Positions 16,877-26,227 of a stretch of 56,841 nt of DNA are shown here, in pieces. Numbering within the stretch: the first letter of the stretch is position 1; the number at the start of each line of letters is the position of its first letter. Both the position numbers and the translations under genes were made by a program. This DNA is from a virus: IMG/VR virus record IMGVR_UViG_3300049811_000087, positions 1-56,841 of that record, one strand, 5' to 3'. The notes beneath the pieces are model-generated. The model had not been told where the DNA came from, made no database searches, and worked only from the letters and a program-made list of their open reading frames with translations.

Positions 16877-17206
16877 ATGGCTAGGTTTCACGGAAAAGTT
16901 GGATACGGGGAAGCCGTAGAAGACCCTCCTGATTCTGGGGTTTATAAAGATCGAATCACAGAATATCTCTACAAAGGAGACGTCGTTCGCAATACCCGAG
17001 GTTTAGATACCGGGGATAAAGTGAACAGCGATATTTCCGTGAATAATTCAATCAGTATTGTTGCTGACGCCTATGCTTCAAATCACTTTATGAAGATCAA
17101 ATACGTAGAATGGGCGGGGGTGTTCTGGACTGTGACTAACGTCGAGGTTCAGCGCCCCCGTCTTATTCTAAGTTTAGGAGGGGTTTATAATGGCCCCACG
17201 GCTTGA
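16877..17206 (+). CDS. head completion / head-tail joining protein
   Basis: A 109-aa protein between capsid and tail terminator, the usual place of a head-closure protein. It is beta-rich (KIKYVEWAGVFWTVTNVEVQ). It overlaps the next gene by 17 bases. The identity rests mainly on order. Confidence 0.7.
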   Translation: MARFHGKVGYGEAVEDPPDSGVYKDRITEYLYKGDVVRNTRGLDTGDKVNSDISVNNSISIVADAYASNHFMKIKYVEWAGVFWTVTNVEVQRPRLILSLGGVYNGPTA

Positions 17207-17495
17207 ACTTCAAACGCTTCTTGTTGAACTTCTTGGTAGTAAAAATGTATATTTTCAGCCTCCGCCGACTGTTCAAATGCAATACCCTTGTATTGTTTAT
17301 AAGCGAGATGACGAAGAAACCGAATTTGCAAATAATCGACCCTACAGTACCAAGCGTCGGTACCAGCTGACGTATATTGACCCGGACCCCGATGCGGAGA
17401 CCCGCGATAAAATCTCGCAGCTTCCATTGTGTGTCTATGACAGATTTTATACATCGGATAACCTAAATCACGATGTGTACAAACTTTTCTTCTAG
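17190..17495 (+). CDS. tail terminator-like protein
   Basis: A 101-aa protein with the pattern of gpU/tail-terminator families: an N-terminal helix (LELQTLLVELLG), then QMQYPCIVYKRDD and RRYQLTYIDPDPD. It would cap the tail tube at the head end. It lies immediately before the tail-tube gene. Confidence 0.75.
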   Translation: MAPRLELQTLLVELLGSKNVYFQPPPTVQMQYPCIVYKRDDEETEFANNRPYSTKRRYQLTYIDPDPDAETRDKISQLPLCVYDRFYTSDNLNHDVYKLFF

Positions 17496-17507
17496 AAGGA
17501 GATAGAA

Positions 17508-18392
17508 ATGGCAGTTCTCGAATGGGACGGCGTTGGCGACCGGAAATACGAAACCGGTGTAGACCGCGGCGTTCTTTACATGCCAAACGGCTCTGGAGTT
17601 TACGACAATGGCGTGGCCTGGAACGGTCTCGTCTCGGTTACCGAGAGCCCGAGCGGTGCTGAGGCCAACCCTCAGTATGCTGATAACGTCAAGTACCTGA
17701 ACTTGTTCTCTGCCGAGGAGTTTGGTGCTACGATTGAGGCATTCACTTACCCCGACGAGTTTGCTGAGTTTGACGGTCTTGGTGTTCCCACTGCTGGCGT
17801 CACTATTGGTCAGCAGGCACGTCGGTCCTTTGGTCTGTCGTACCGCACCAAGCTCGGCAACGACGTTGAGGGCGACGATCTGGGCTACAAGCTGCATCTG
17901 GTTTACGGCTGCTCCGCCAGCCCCTCGGAGAAGGCTTACACCACGATCAACGACTCGCCTGAGGCCATCACCTTTAGTTGGGAAATCACGACGATCCCTG
18001 TTGCGGTTACTGGCATGCGCCCAACCGCTCTTGTGACTGTCGACTCCACCAAGGTTGCCCCCGCTGATCTTCTTGAACTTGAGAATCTTCTTTGGGGTAC
18101 TCAGGCGCAGGACCCTCGACTGCCGCTTCCGGATGAGGTCATCTCGATTCTCAGCGCTGTTCAGACTCCGGTTATGACCCAGAACCCGTCGTTTGTTGCG
18201 GGCACCGGCGTTATTACCATTCCGACCGTCACCGGCGTTCGTTACTACCGGGCCGACACCGAGGCTACCGTTACGGGCACTGTTACTATTGGTACACCTG
18301 GCGCAACTCTGGTTATCCGGGCTGAGCCCGCAACCTCGGCATACGTCCTGGCTCCCAACAGTGACGATTCTTGGTCGTTCACCCGTAGCTGA
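17508..18392 (+). CDS. major tail tube protein 1
   Basis: A 294-aa tube protein: YETGVDRGVLYMPN, FTYPDEFAEFDG, FGLSYRTKLGNDVEGDDLGYKLHLVYG, and MRPTALVTVDST. Residues ~230-294 form a C-terminal decoration domain (GATLVIRAEPATSAYV ... DSWSFT) like that on the capsid protein. Codon use is strongly C/G-ending, as expected for the most abundant tail protein. A diverged paralogue lies at 18977. Confidence 0.9.
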   Translation: MAVLEWDGVGDRKYETGVDRGVLYMPNGSGVYDNGVAWNGLVSVTESPSGAEANPQYADNVKYLNLFSAEEFGATIEAFTYPDEFAEFDGLGVPTAGVTIGQQARRSFGLSYRTKLGNDVEGDDLGYKLHLVYGCSASPSEKAYTTINDSPEAITFSWEITTIPVAVTGMRPTALVTVDSTKVAPADLLELENLLWGTQAQDPRLPLPDEVISILSAVQTPVMTQNPSFVAGTGVITIPTVTGVRYYRADTEATVTGTVTIGTPGATLVIRAEPATSAYVLAPNSDDSWSFTRS

Positions 18393-18419
18393 TAACTAAC
18401 CGACAAAGGAGACCAAGGA

Positions 18420-18962
18420 ATGCTTACGATTACTATAGATGGCGATGAGTTTTTTAATGATGATACTCAGGAGTTTGAGTATCGTGAGGGAACAACTTTG
18501 AACCTGGAGCATTCCTTGGTCTCTTTGTCAAAATGGGAGTCAAAATTTCAAAGGCCCTTCTTGGCTTCCAATGACAAAAGTCCCGAAGAAGTTTTGACGT
18601 ACATTAAATTTATGACCATCACCCCCAATGTTGATCTAGACACCATCCACAAGATGTCTCAAGATAATCTTAAAGAGATCAACGACTACATTGAGTCCCC
18701 TCAATCGGCCACGACTTTTGGTTCTTTACCTAAAAGGCAGACTTATCACAGCGAAGTTATAACTTCCGAATTAATTTACTATTGGATGATAGGGTTCAAC
18801 ATTCCTTTTGAATGCGAGAACTGGCACCTCAATAGGTTGTTTTCTTTGATAAGAATTTGTAATCTTAAAAACAATCCTCAGAAGATGTCCAAGGGTGACA
18901 TAGCAAGAAGAAACCGAGAACTAAATGCCCAGCGTAAAGCTCAACTTGGGACTAGTGGGTAA
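18420..18962 (+). CDS. tail assembly chaperone, single-frame form
   Basis: A 180-aa protein with an N-terminal domain (LEHSLVSLSKWESKFQRPF) and a C-terminal helical domain (SELIYYWMIGFNIPFECENW ... MSKGDIARRNRELN). In many phages these parts are joined by a programmed -1 frameshift; here both are in one frame. It would guide tail-tube polymerisation around the tape measure. Unusually, three genes separate it from the tape measure. Confidence 0.8.
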   Translation: MLTITIDGDEFFNDDTQEFEYREGTTLNLEHSLVSLSKWESKFQRPFLASNDKSPEEVLTYIKFMTITPNVDLDTIHKMSQDNLKEINDYIESPQSATTFGSLPKRQTYHSEVITSELIYYWMIGFNIPFECENWHLNRLFSLIRICNLKNNPQKMSKGDIARRNRELNAQRKAQLGTSG

Positions 18963-18976
18963 AGGAGCACCCTGAG

Positions 18977-19792
18977 ATGATGGAACTTAAATGGCATCAA
19001 CCTGGCGATAGAGTTTTTGAAAGCGGTCTTGACCGAGGCGTTTTATACATTCCTGACGTTGGCCCTAACTGGAGGGCAATTCCCTGGAGTGGACTCCAAA
19101 GCGTCCAAGAGAAGTTGAGCTCTTCCGTTGAACCGGTCTACTTCAATGGCGTCAAGATAAGCGACGTTCTTACTGTGGGAACATACTCCGCTAAAGTCAC
19201 TGCGATCACCTACCCGGATGAACTTGAAGAGCTGTATGGAAACTTCGCCTTGAGGGACGGGTTCTATCTTGGAGAGCAGGAGCCAAAACTTTTTGGATTC
19301 TCTTACAGAAGTCGTGTTGGTAACGACATTGATGGTGATGAAGCTGGGTATAAAATCCACCTCATCTATAATGCGACAATAGTTCCAAGCGAAGTGACGC
19401 ATTCTACGATCACGGAAAGCCCTGATTTGATTGCGTTTGAGTGGGATTTGACCGCGGTCCCAAATCAGTTGGCGGGGTTTCGACCTACCGCACACATTGT
19501 TATTGATACTACAAAACTGGCGCCATCGCTTCTTGAGGTTTTGGAGGCCTATCTCTACGGCATCGAAGACGATACGCCTGCGCATCTTCCGCCGATGGAA
19601 GATGTTATTGATTTAGTTGCAAGTTGGTTTTTGATCAACATTATCGATAATGGCGATGGAACTTGGACTGCTCGAACTGACTTTCCAGAGTACATAGTCG
19701 ATCTTGGTGACGGGGAATACCAGATTAATAACGCGACAATTACTCCAGCTGGTGATGAAAGTTATATAATTACAAGTACAGAGAATCCGTAA
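18977..19792 (+). CDS. second tail tube-like protein (paralogue)
   Basis: A 271-aa paralogue of the 17508 protein over most of its length (GLDRGVLYIPD, ITYPDELEELYG, GFSYRSRVGNDIDGDEAGYK, FRPTAHIVIDTTK). The last ~60 residues differ. Codons are ordinary rather than C/G-rich, so it is probably a minor component such as a tube terminator, tip adaptor or alternative subunit. ATG at 18980 is an alternative start one codon downstream. Confidence 0.8.
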   Translation: MMELKWHQPGDRVFESGLDRGVLYIPDVGPNWRAIPWSGLQSVQEKLSSSVEPVYFNGVKISDVLTVGTYSAKVTAITYPDELEELYGNFALRDGFYLGEQEPKLFGFSYRSRVGNDIDGDEAGYKIHLIYNATIVPSEVTHSTITESPDLIAFEWDLTAVPNQLAGFRPTAHIVIDTTKLAPSLLEVLEAYLYGIEDDTPAHLPPMEDVIDLVASWFLINIIDNGDGTWTARTDFPEYIVDLGDGEYQINNATITPAGDESYIITSTENP

Positions 19793-19803
19793 CGGAGGAT
19801 ACA

Positions 19804-20439
19804 ATGCCCGGAGCACAAGTTCGAGTTTTTACATACGATCGAATGAAAGCTATTGAAGATTCAGCTTTTGTTTCGGCGAGATTAGAAGATAAAGAATTAA
19901 TTTTAGTTAAATACGACGGTTCCGAAGTAAATCTTGGATCGGTTGAAGGACCTCCAGGACCAGCCGGAAACGTCAATACGTCAACGCTGAACAACGCAAT
20001 AGCGGCTAGTCACCCAGGCTGTGTTTTAACGACTGAAACAAACCAGCCGGTCGTCCCGGCAAGTGCTACTTGGCACACAATGATTTGGAATGGGGCTGAT
20101 CTTCGAGACACGAATAACTACCACGCGGCTAATTCGGATTTAATTAAGATTCCCGCTGGTCTGGGCGGCTGGTACAACCTTTCTGGCTCTATTGTTTGGG
20201 TTAACAACAATAACGGAGCTCGAGGTATACGATACACAATCAATAACGCCGGAGACTTTCGGATGGCTATGATTGGCGCTTCTGGAACAGGCGGTCGTTC
20301 TTGCCGAGTTCCTTTCTCACAGGATGTGTTCTTACCCGCCGGTACAGATCTTCGGATTTCGGCGTTTCAAGAGTCAGGAACACCTTTGGCCATTGTTGAC
20401 GGATGTCATCTATCTGTTCGATTTATTGCGCCAGCCTAA
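19804..20439 (+). CDS. minor tail protein with VRVF-Y-RMK module
   Basis: A 211-aa protein. The N-terminal ~45 residues match the 6482 protein (VRVFTYDRMKAIEDSAFVSA ... LILV). A collagen-like GPPGPAG follows, then a C1q/TNF-like beta domain of ~135 residues (TWHTMIWN, GGWYNLSGSIVWVNNN, LRISAFQESG). It is probably a trimeric receptor-binding or decoration protein on the tail tube. Confidence 0.75.
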   Translation: MPGAQVRVFTYDRMKAIEDSAFVSARLEDKELILVKYDGSEVNLGSVEGPPGPAGNVNTSTLNNAIAASHPGCVLTTETNQPVVPASATWHTMIWNGADLRDTNNYHAANSDLIKIPAGLGGWYNLSGSIVWVNNNNGARGIRYTINNAGDFRMAMIGASGTGGRSCRVPFSQDVFLPAGTDLRISAFQESGTPLAIVDGCHLSVRFIAPA

Positions 20440-20468
20440 AAGACTCAAAAAGTCAAAATGGGAGTGAA

Positions 20469-20846
20469 ATGTCTATCTCGTATACAGCTAGCGGAGACTT
20501 CTCTAAAACTGAAAGTTTTTTGAAGAGGATTTCTTCCGGGGACATCTACTCCAAACTTCACCAATACGGTAAGATGGGGGTAGATGCTCTATCAAAAGCA
20601 ACCCCCAAAGAAAGTGGCGACACGGCAAAGTCTTGGGGGTACCGGATTATTAAAAGCAGAGTCAATCCGGGAATCGAATGGTATAACACTAATGTGAATG
20701 ATGGCGCAAACATCGCTATCCTTATTCAATATGGTCACGGAACTGGAACAGGAGGATACGTCCAGGGTCGAGACTATATAAACCCCGCAATGCGTCCCAT
20801 TTTTGACAAGATCGCAGAAGAGATTTGGAAAGAGGTGAAATCATGA
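20469..20846 (+). CDS. HK97 gp10-like tail completion protein
   Basis: A 125-aa protein with the gp10-family pattern: GVDALSKATPKESGDTAKSW, IEWYNTN, IAILIQYGHGTGTGGYV and NPAMRPIFDKI. It normally sits between the connectors and the tail terminator, but here it is just upstream of the tape measure. ATG at 20469 is chosen because GGAG lies before it; a longer reading to 20403 runs back into the previous gene. Confidence 0.8.
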   Translation: MSISYTASGDFSKTESFLKRISSGDIYSKLHQYGKMGVDALSKATPKESGDTAKSWGYRIIKSRVNPGIEWYNTNVNDGANIAILIQYGHGTGTGGYVQGRDYINPAMRPIFDKIAEEIWKEVKS

Positions 20847-23800
20847 GCATAGACAATCGTGTAGTTAAGATGACGTTCGATAACGCATCTTTCCAAAAGA
20901 AAACGGCCGATACCCTGGCGTCGCTTAAAAAACTTCAGGATAGTATGAACTTTTCTGGAGCCAAAGCAGGATTTCAGAAGATTAGCGATGCTGCCGCCAA
21001 AGTAAATGTTACTCCAGTTAAAACGGAAATCGATAAAGTAAACCAAGGCGTTGTTGCGTCAACCGCGACAGCCACTGCAGCAATCTTCAATCTTACAAAT
21101 CGAGCAGTTAATGCGGGTATAACGATCGCTAAGGCGCTGACTATCGATCCTCTTACGGCTGGTTTCCAAGAGTACGAAACCAACATGAACTCGATTCAGA
21201 CCATTCTTGCCAATACGGCGAGTAAAGGTACTAGTCTTGAGCAGGTCAATGCTGCGCTTGACCAGATGAATGAGTACTCAGATAAGACCATCTACAACTT
21301 CTCTCAGATGGCAAAGAACGTCGGCACCTTCACTGCGGCTGGCGTTGATCTGGACACCTCGGTTAGTGCAATTAAAGGTATTGCGAACCTAGCGGCTGTC
21401 TCCGGCTCGAGCTCAGAACAAGCCTCAACGGCTATGTATCAGCTTTCTCAGGCCATTGCTGCCGGTAGTGTCAAACTTATGGACTGGAACTCTGTTGTTA
21501 ACGCCGGTATGGGCGGCGAGGTTTTCAAGAACGCTCTTGTTCAAACCGCGTCAGCTTTAGGTACGATTAACAAAGTTCCCCTTGGTCAGACGTTCAAAGA
21601 GTGGGAAACGGCTAACGGAAGTTTCCGAGAAACACTAAAAGACGGATGGGTCACCGCAGAAGTTCTTACTACGACGCTGGGTGCGATTTCTGGCGATCTT
21701 GATGCCATTGAGCTCTCCAACATGGGGTTCACTGACGACCAAGTTGTTCAGATGGTTAAGCTTGGTGAAAGCGCTGTCGCTGCTGCAACAGAAGTCAAAA
21801 CTCTTACTCAGCTGACCTCAACAGTTAAAGAGTCGATTGGGTCTGGTTGGGCTCAGTCTTTCCGAACGGTTATCGGCGACTTCAAAGAAGCAAAAGCTCT
21901 GTTCACGGGGCTTAACAATTTCTTTGGTGAATTTATTGGTACGTCAGCCAAAGCACGAAACGATCTTCTCAATGGCTGGAAGTTCCTTGGTGGACGAGAC
22001 ACCCTCATGCAAGGGCTCTTATTCTCACTTGCTGCTGTCAAATCAGCTTTGTCACCAATCGCTCAAGCTTTTAGAGACGTCTTTCCGAGAAAGACCGGGT
22101 TTGATCTTCTTGCTATAACGACTGGGTTCCGAGACTTCGCAAAGAGTCTTATACTGTCTGGCTCGGCAGCCAAAACCGTTAAGCAGATTTTTAGGGCGGT
22201 CTTCTCTATATTTAAGATTGGGTTTGAGATAATCAAAGGTCTGTTCAGCGTTGTTGGAACTCTTGCTAAAGTCTTCTTTTCTCTGGTCGGTATATTCTCG
22301 GGAGTGGCCGGGTCTTCCGGCGATTTTATCTCAAAAATCACCGATCTCCTTGTTGGTGGCGGACTCATCGCCAAGGTGTTTGACTCCATAAACTGGGTTC
22401 TCCTCCGCTTTGCTGATGGAATCATGTGGGTCAGAGATCGTTTGAGTGACCTAACCCAATTTTTCACCGGGGGGATAATTGGGGAAAAGTTTTCAGAAGC
22501 TTTCTCTAGCTTGGGCGGTATATTTGATGCGTTCAAGCGATCGCTTTCTGGGATAGGACAAGCATTAAAGCCTGCTGGTGAAGCTATTAGAGGGTTCTTC
22601 GGTATCTTGGGAGGCGCTGCTGGCGGTGCAGGCGGTGTTGTTGGTTCTGGAGTAGCAAAGATATTTACGACTATTGCTGAAGCAATCATCACCTTTGCCA
22701 ATTTCGTTTCCTCAGCCATTTCTAAACTGGGTACAAAAGCTATTCCGTTCCTTACCGACGTAGCCACCGGAATTGGTGGATTCTTTACAATGGTAGCCAA
22801 AGCGGTTGGTGGCGCCGGAGGTATATTCGGCATTCTCTCTACAGCCGGAGCAGCTATTCAAGAATTCTTTGTTTCTCTGTATGTTGGGTTTGCCGAAACC
22901 GATATTGGGGAAACTATTCAGGATACTTTAGACACAGTAAAAGACTTCTTTACCTCCCTTTACGCCACAATGACTGGGATTGACATTGGAGGCGCAGCTA
23001 GTGGAGCGGCTTCCGGTGTATCGAACTTCTTCCAGACTCTTTGGGGCAATGTTTCGAATATTCAGCAGATATCAACCCTTCTGGACTCAATTCGGACGTC
23101 CATCACGAATTTCTTCTCTTCGGTCTTTAACTCGACACAGGGGTCTGGCGAAGGAATCAAAAAGGCTTTCGGCGATCTTGGTGAAACCCTTGGTCGCTTC
23201 GCTGGCAACTTGTGGGATACTATAAGTGCAGGTCTTGGTAAAGTTGGCGAATTCCTTTCTAATGTGTTCTCGTCTATATTTGGCTCCATCAAATCGGCTG
23301 GGGGCGGCGTTTCTGACGCCATCGGCGGATTTATGGAAAACATTGGAGCTGCGTTTGAGACCAAAAACCTCAATAAGATTCTGGCGGTTGTTGGGACTGG
23401 TTTGTTTGCCGTTCTTGTCAATTCATTTCGAAGGATTGCCAAAAATGGGTTTAAGTTGGATTTTGGTCTTGAGCCTCTTATTGAATCTCTAACTGGACTA
23501 GCAGACAAATTCAGCGACACTTTGGATGTCATTGGCGGAGCAATTAAGACGTTCCAGAACAACATGCGAGCAGACACTCTGCTCAAGATCGGCCTGGCTA
23601 TGGCAGTTCTTACTGCCTCTATCGTCGTGCTGACACTTCTTGACCCTCAAATGATTGCGATTTCGCTTGGGGCAGTTGCCGTCGGTGTTGGCACGTTGGT
23701 TGGAGCTCTGGCCTTACTTTCCAAGATTGAAGCAAACCCAGTTAAAACGGTTGCTCTTGGGGCGTCTATGATGCTTCTTTCGGCCTCGGTTCTCATCCTC

Positions 23801-26227
23801 GCTGGGGCAATTTATATTTTAAGCAAGATGGACCCCAAGACGTTCACAGACGGTATGATTCGAGTCGCTCTTGCTTTGGCAGCCTTTGTTGCGCTTGCTT
23901 ACGGGTTGAGTCAGGCTCAAGGCCAGCTCATTCGTGCGGCGATTTCACTTGGTATACTGAGTTTGTCACTAATGGTCTTTGCCAAAACAATCGACATATA
24001 TTCGGGTATAGATATGGGCGTCCTAGCCAAGGGTACATCAATAATTGCTGGTATTCTTGTGACGTTCGGCGTTCTCAGCAATATTGTAGATGGCAGCGCC
24101 ATGATCAAGTTTGCCCTTGGGTTGGGGGTGTCTTCGTTTGCTCTCCGAGGACTTGCAAAGGTAATCGGTGAACTAGGCTCTCTACCATTTGAACAGCTTC
24201 GAAACGGTCTATTTGGTATGGTCGTTGTTCTTGGCGCTTTGGTAGGTTCACTGCGCCTTATGCCTGATGAAAAGAAATCTAGAGCAGGCACCATTGCCCT
24301 TCTTGGTATGGCTGCCGCCCTTTGGGTCATGGCAAAGGCAATTGAAACGATCGGTAGACTTGGCACCGGCGGCGTCATCCAAAGCGTGCTCGCCTTTGTG
24401 GTTGTCATTGGTCTGCTTGTTGGGTCGGCTATGCTCCTTTCTAAGTTTGGAGTTGGGGTCGGCCCTATCATCACGCTATCCGTGGCCTTGGCTATATTTG
24501 CGGCAGCAATCACAGCTTTGGGTCAGTTGGACATTGGTCAAGTCCTAATTGCATTAGGCGCTCTTGCTGGTATATTCTTAGTCATAGGCGCCGCAACAAT
24601 ATTACTTACGCCTCTCGTCCCAGCACTTACCGCTCTTGGGGCGGCGTTGTTTATTGCCGGTGCTGGTTTCGCCTTGTTTGGTATCGGCGTTGCTCTGACT
24701 GGAGCCGGTTTAGCAGTTCTCGGTAAAGTAGGACCAAAGGCCCTTAAGAACCTGGCCAAGGGCCTTATTGAAGTTATTAAGTTGTTTCCTCAAATTGCAG
24801 CCGCTCTTGCCAAAGGCTTTGTCGAGTTTATTAGAACGATTGGTAAGTCCGCCGGACAGATTGCGGACGCTATCGGAGACCTTCTCATCCAACTTCTCGA
24901 GAAGATACAAGAAATTCTTCCGGTCATTGGAGAAACTGCGGGCGTGCTTATCGAAACACTTCTCACGCTTCTTGAAGAAAAGATCCCGCGTCTTATTGAG
25001 GTCGGCCTCAAACTTCTTATTGCGTTCCTCACAGGGATTCGCAATAACATCGGCCAGATTGTCACGCTTGGGCTTGAAATCATGTCCAACTTCCTCAATG
25101 GTATAACCGCAGGTATTCCTCTGCTTGGGGCGGCCATTCGGCTTCTCATCACCGTGGTTGTCAATGAGATTGTTCTAGCTATCCCGATCTTGATCAATGC
25201 CGGAGTTTCAATTCTGGTTGCCTTGATCAACGGTATCAGGTCTGCGGTTTCTCAGATTGTGACCGCAATAACCGACCTGATCGTGACTATTATTGTTGAA
25301 ATCGGCAATAACATGCAAAGGATTACCGACGCTGGTTTCTTCACGTTGGTCTCCTTCCTTTGGGGTTTGACGAACAACGTCACGTACCTTACCGGCGAAG
25401 TCAAGAAGATGTTCGACCAGATACTGGACGCTCTCGAAGATCTGATTATTGGCGACAACGGCATTGTTGATTCAGCAGTTGACTTTGTCGAGGCTTTCTT
25501 GGCTGGAATGGTCGACCGGTCAATTAGGTTTGGAAAGTTTTCTGGCGATCTTATCATTAAGCTCTTGAACAGCATTGAGAAGTTTATTCGCGACGAAGGC
25601 GCTCGAATCAGACGAGCTGGTTGGGGTATTGCAGACGCCATTATTGATGGTATTACTGGCGGTCTTTCTAACCGAGTAGACGATGTTCTCGGTGCCGTTA
25701 GGCGCCTAGCAGGAAACGTCATTGACACCTTCAAGGGTGTCATAAACAGTGATTCCCCGTCTAAGGTCTTCATCGGTATTGCGGAAGACATTGGTAATGG
25801 TCTTGCTATTGGATTGAGTAACGACTCAAAGGTTAAGATCGCATCTAAGGGGTTGGCCGAGTCCACGATCAAGTCATTTGGCGAAGCTATGAGTGGTCTT
25901 AAATACGATCTCCAAGATCTTGATGAGTTCAACCCAACTATCACTCCTGTTCTGGATCTTACTCGAGTTGCAAATGGAGCAAAAGGGCTTTCTGGGCTTC
26001 TTAGTACGGCACCTATATCTGCATCTCTTTCTGCTAGGCAGGCTAGCGCTATAGCTTCCGCACAGGGACCGAGTCGCCAAGACTCTGAGCTTGCAGCGGC
26101 AGCACCCGTTAGGGAAATCAAGTTTGAGCAGATCATCAATTCGCCTACGGCGCTTACAACAGATGATATTTACCGTAGCACTCGAAATCAGATTGCCTTG
26201 GCTAAAGAGGAGTTGAAGATTCCATGA
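20843..26227 (+). CDS. tape measure protein
   Basis: A 1794-aa protein that sets tail length; at about 1.5 angstrom per residue it predicts a tail near 270 nm. The N-terminal ~250 residues match the tape-measure N-terminal family (ALDQMNEYSDKTIYNFSQMA, VSGSSSEQASTAMYQLSQA, MDWNSVVNAGMGG). The middle has many hydrophobic helices, and the C-terminus (GVINSDSPSKVFIGIAEDIG) is typical. ATG at 20843 follows AGAGG; the in-frame TTG at 20825 is too early. Large antisense ORFs over it are shadows. Confidence 0.95.
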   Translation: MSIDNRVVKMTFDNASFQKKTADTLASLKKLQDSMNFSGAKAGFQKISDAAAKVNVTPVKTEIDKVNQGVVASTATATAAIFNLTNRAVNAGITIAKALTIDPLTAGFQEYETNMNSIQTILANTASKGTSLEQVNAALDQMNEYSDKTIYNFSQMAKNVGTFTAAGVDLDTSVSAIKGIANLAAVSGSSSEQASTAMYQLSQAIAAGSVKLMDWNSVVNAGMGGEVFKNALVQTASALGTINKVPLGQTFKEWETANGSFRETLKDGWVTAEVLTTTLGAISGDLDAIELSNMGFTDDQVVQMVKLGESAVAAATEVKTLTQLTSTVKESIGSGWAQSFRTVIGDFKEAKALFTGLNNFFGEFIGTSAKARNDLLNGWKFLGGRDTLMQGLLFSLAAVKSALSPIAQAFRDVFPRKTGFDLLAITTGFRDFAKSLILSGSAAKTVKQIFRAVFSIFKIGFEIIKGLFSVVGTLAKVFFSLVGIFSGVAGSSGDFISKITDLLVGGGLIAKVFDSINWVLLRFADGIMWVRDRLSDLTQFFTGGIIGEKFSEAFSSLGGIFDAFKRSLSGIGQALKPAGEAIRGFFGILGGAAGGAGGVVGSGVAKIFTTIAEAIITFANFVSSAISKLGTKAIPFLTDVATGIGGFFTMVAKAVGGAGGIFGILSTAGAAIQEFFVSLYVGFAETDIGETIQDTLDTVKDFFTSLYATMTGIDIGGAASGAASGVSNFFQTLWGNVSNIQQISTLLDSIRTSITNFFSSVFNSTQGSGEGIKKAFGDLGETLGRFAGNLWDTISAGLGKVGEFLSNVFSSIFGSIKSAGGGVSDAIGGFMENIGAAFETKNLNKILAVVGTGLFAVLVNSFRRIAKNGFKLDFGLEPLIESLTGLADKFSDTLDVIGGAIKTFQNNMRADTLLKIGLAMAVLTASIVVLTLLDPQMIAISLGAVAVGVGTLVGALALLSKIEANPVKTVALGASMMLLSASVLILAGAIYILSKMDPKTFTDGMIRVALALAAFVALAYGLSQAQGQLIRAAISLGILSLSLMVFAKTIDIYSGIDMGVLAKGTSIIAGILVTFGVLSNIVDGSAMIKFALGLGVSSFALRGLAKVIGELGSLPFEQLRNGLFGMVVVLGALVGSLRLMPDEKKSRAGTIALLGMAAALWVMAKAIETIGRLGTGGVIQSVLAFVVVIGLLVGSAMLLSKFGVGVGPIITLSVALAIFAAAITALGQLDIGQVLIALGALAGIFLVIGAATILLTPLVPALTALGAALFIAGAGFALFGIGVALTGAGLAVLGKVGPKALKNLAKGLIEVIKLFPQIAAALAKGFVEFIRTIGKSAGQIADAIGDLLIQLLEKIQEILPVIGETAGVLIETLLTLLEEKIPRLIEVGLKLLIAFLTGIRNNIGQIVTLGLEIMSNFLNGITAGIPLLGAAIRLLITVVVNEIVLAIPILINAGVSILVALINGIRSAVSQIVTAITDLIVTIIVEIGNNMQRITDAGFFTLVSFLWGLTNNVTYLTGEVKKMFDQILDALEDLIIGDNGIVDSAVDFVEAFLAGMVDRSIRFGKFSGDLIIKLLNSIEKFIRDEGARIRRAGWGIADAIIDGITGGLSNRVDDVLGAVRRLAGNVIDTFKGVINSDSPSKVFIGIAEDIGNGLAIGLSNDSKVKIASKGLAESTIKSFGEAMSGLKYDLQDLDEFNPTITPVLDLTRVANGAKGLSGLLSTAPISASLSARQASAIASAQGPSRQDSELAAAAPVREIKFEQIINSPTALTTDDIYRSTRNQIALAKEELKIP

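Noticed and set aside
15464-16891. A 475-aa open frame on the - strand over the capsid gene
   Set aside because: It is a shadow of the C/G-ending codons of the capsid gene; composition is Val/Gly/Arg-rich with no domain, and no ribosome-binding site fits.
22063-26139. Several long - strand frames over the tape measure
   Set aside because: Pro/Ala/Arg-rich mirror images of the tape measure with no plausible start signals.
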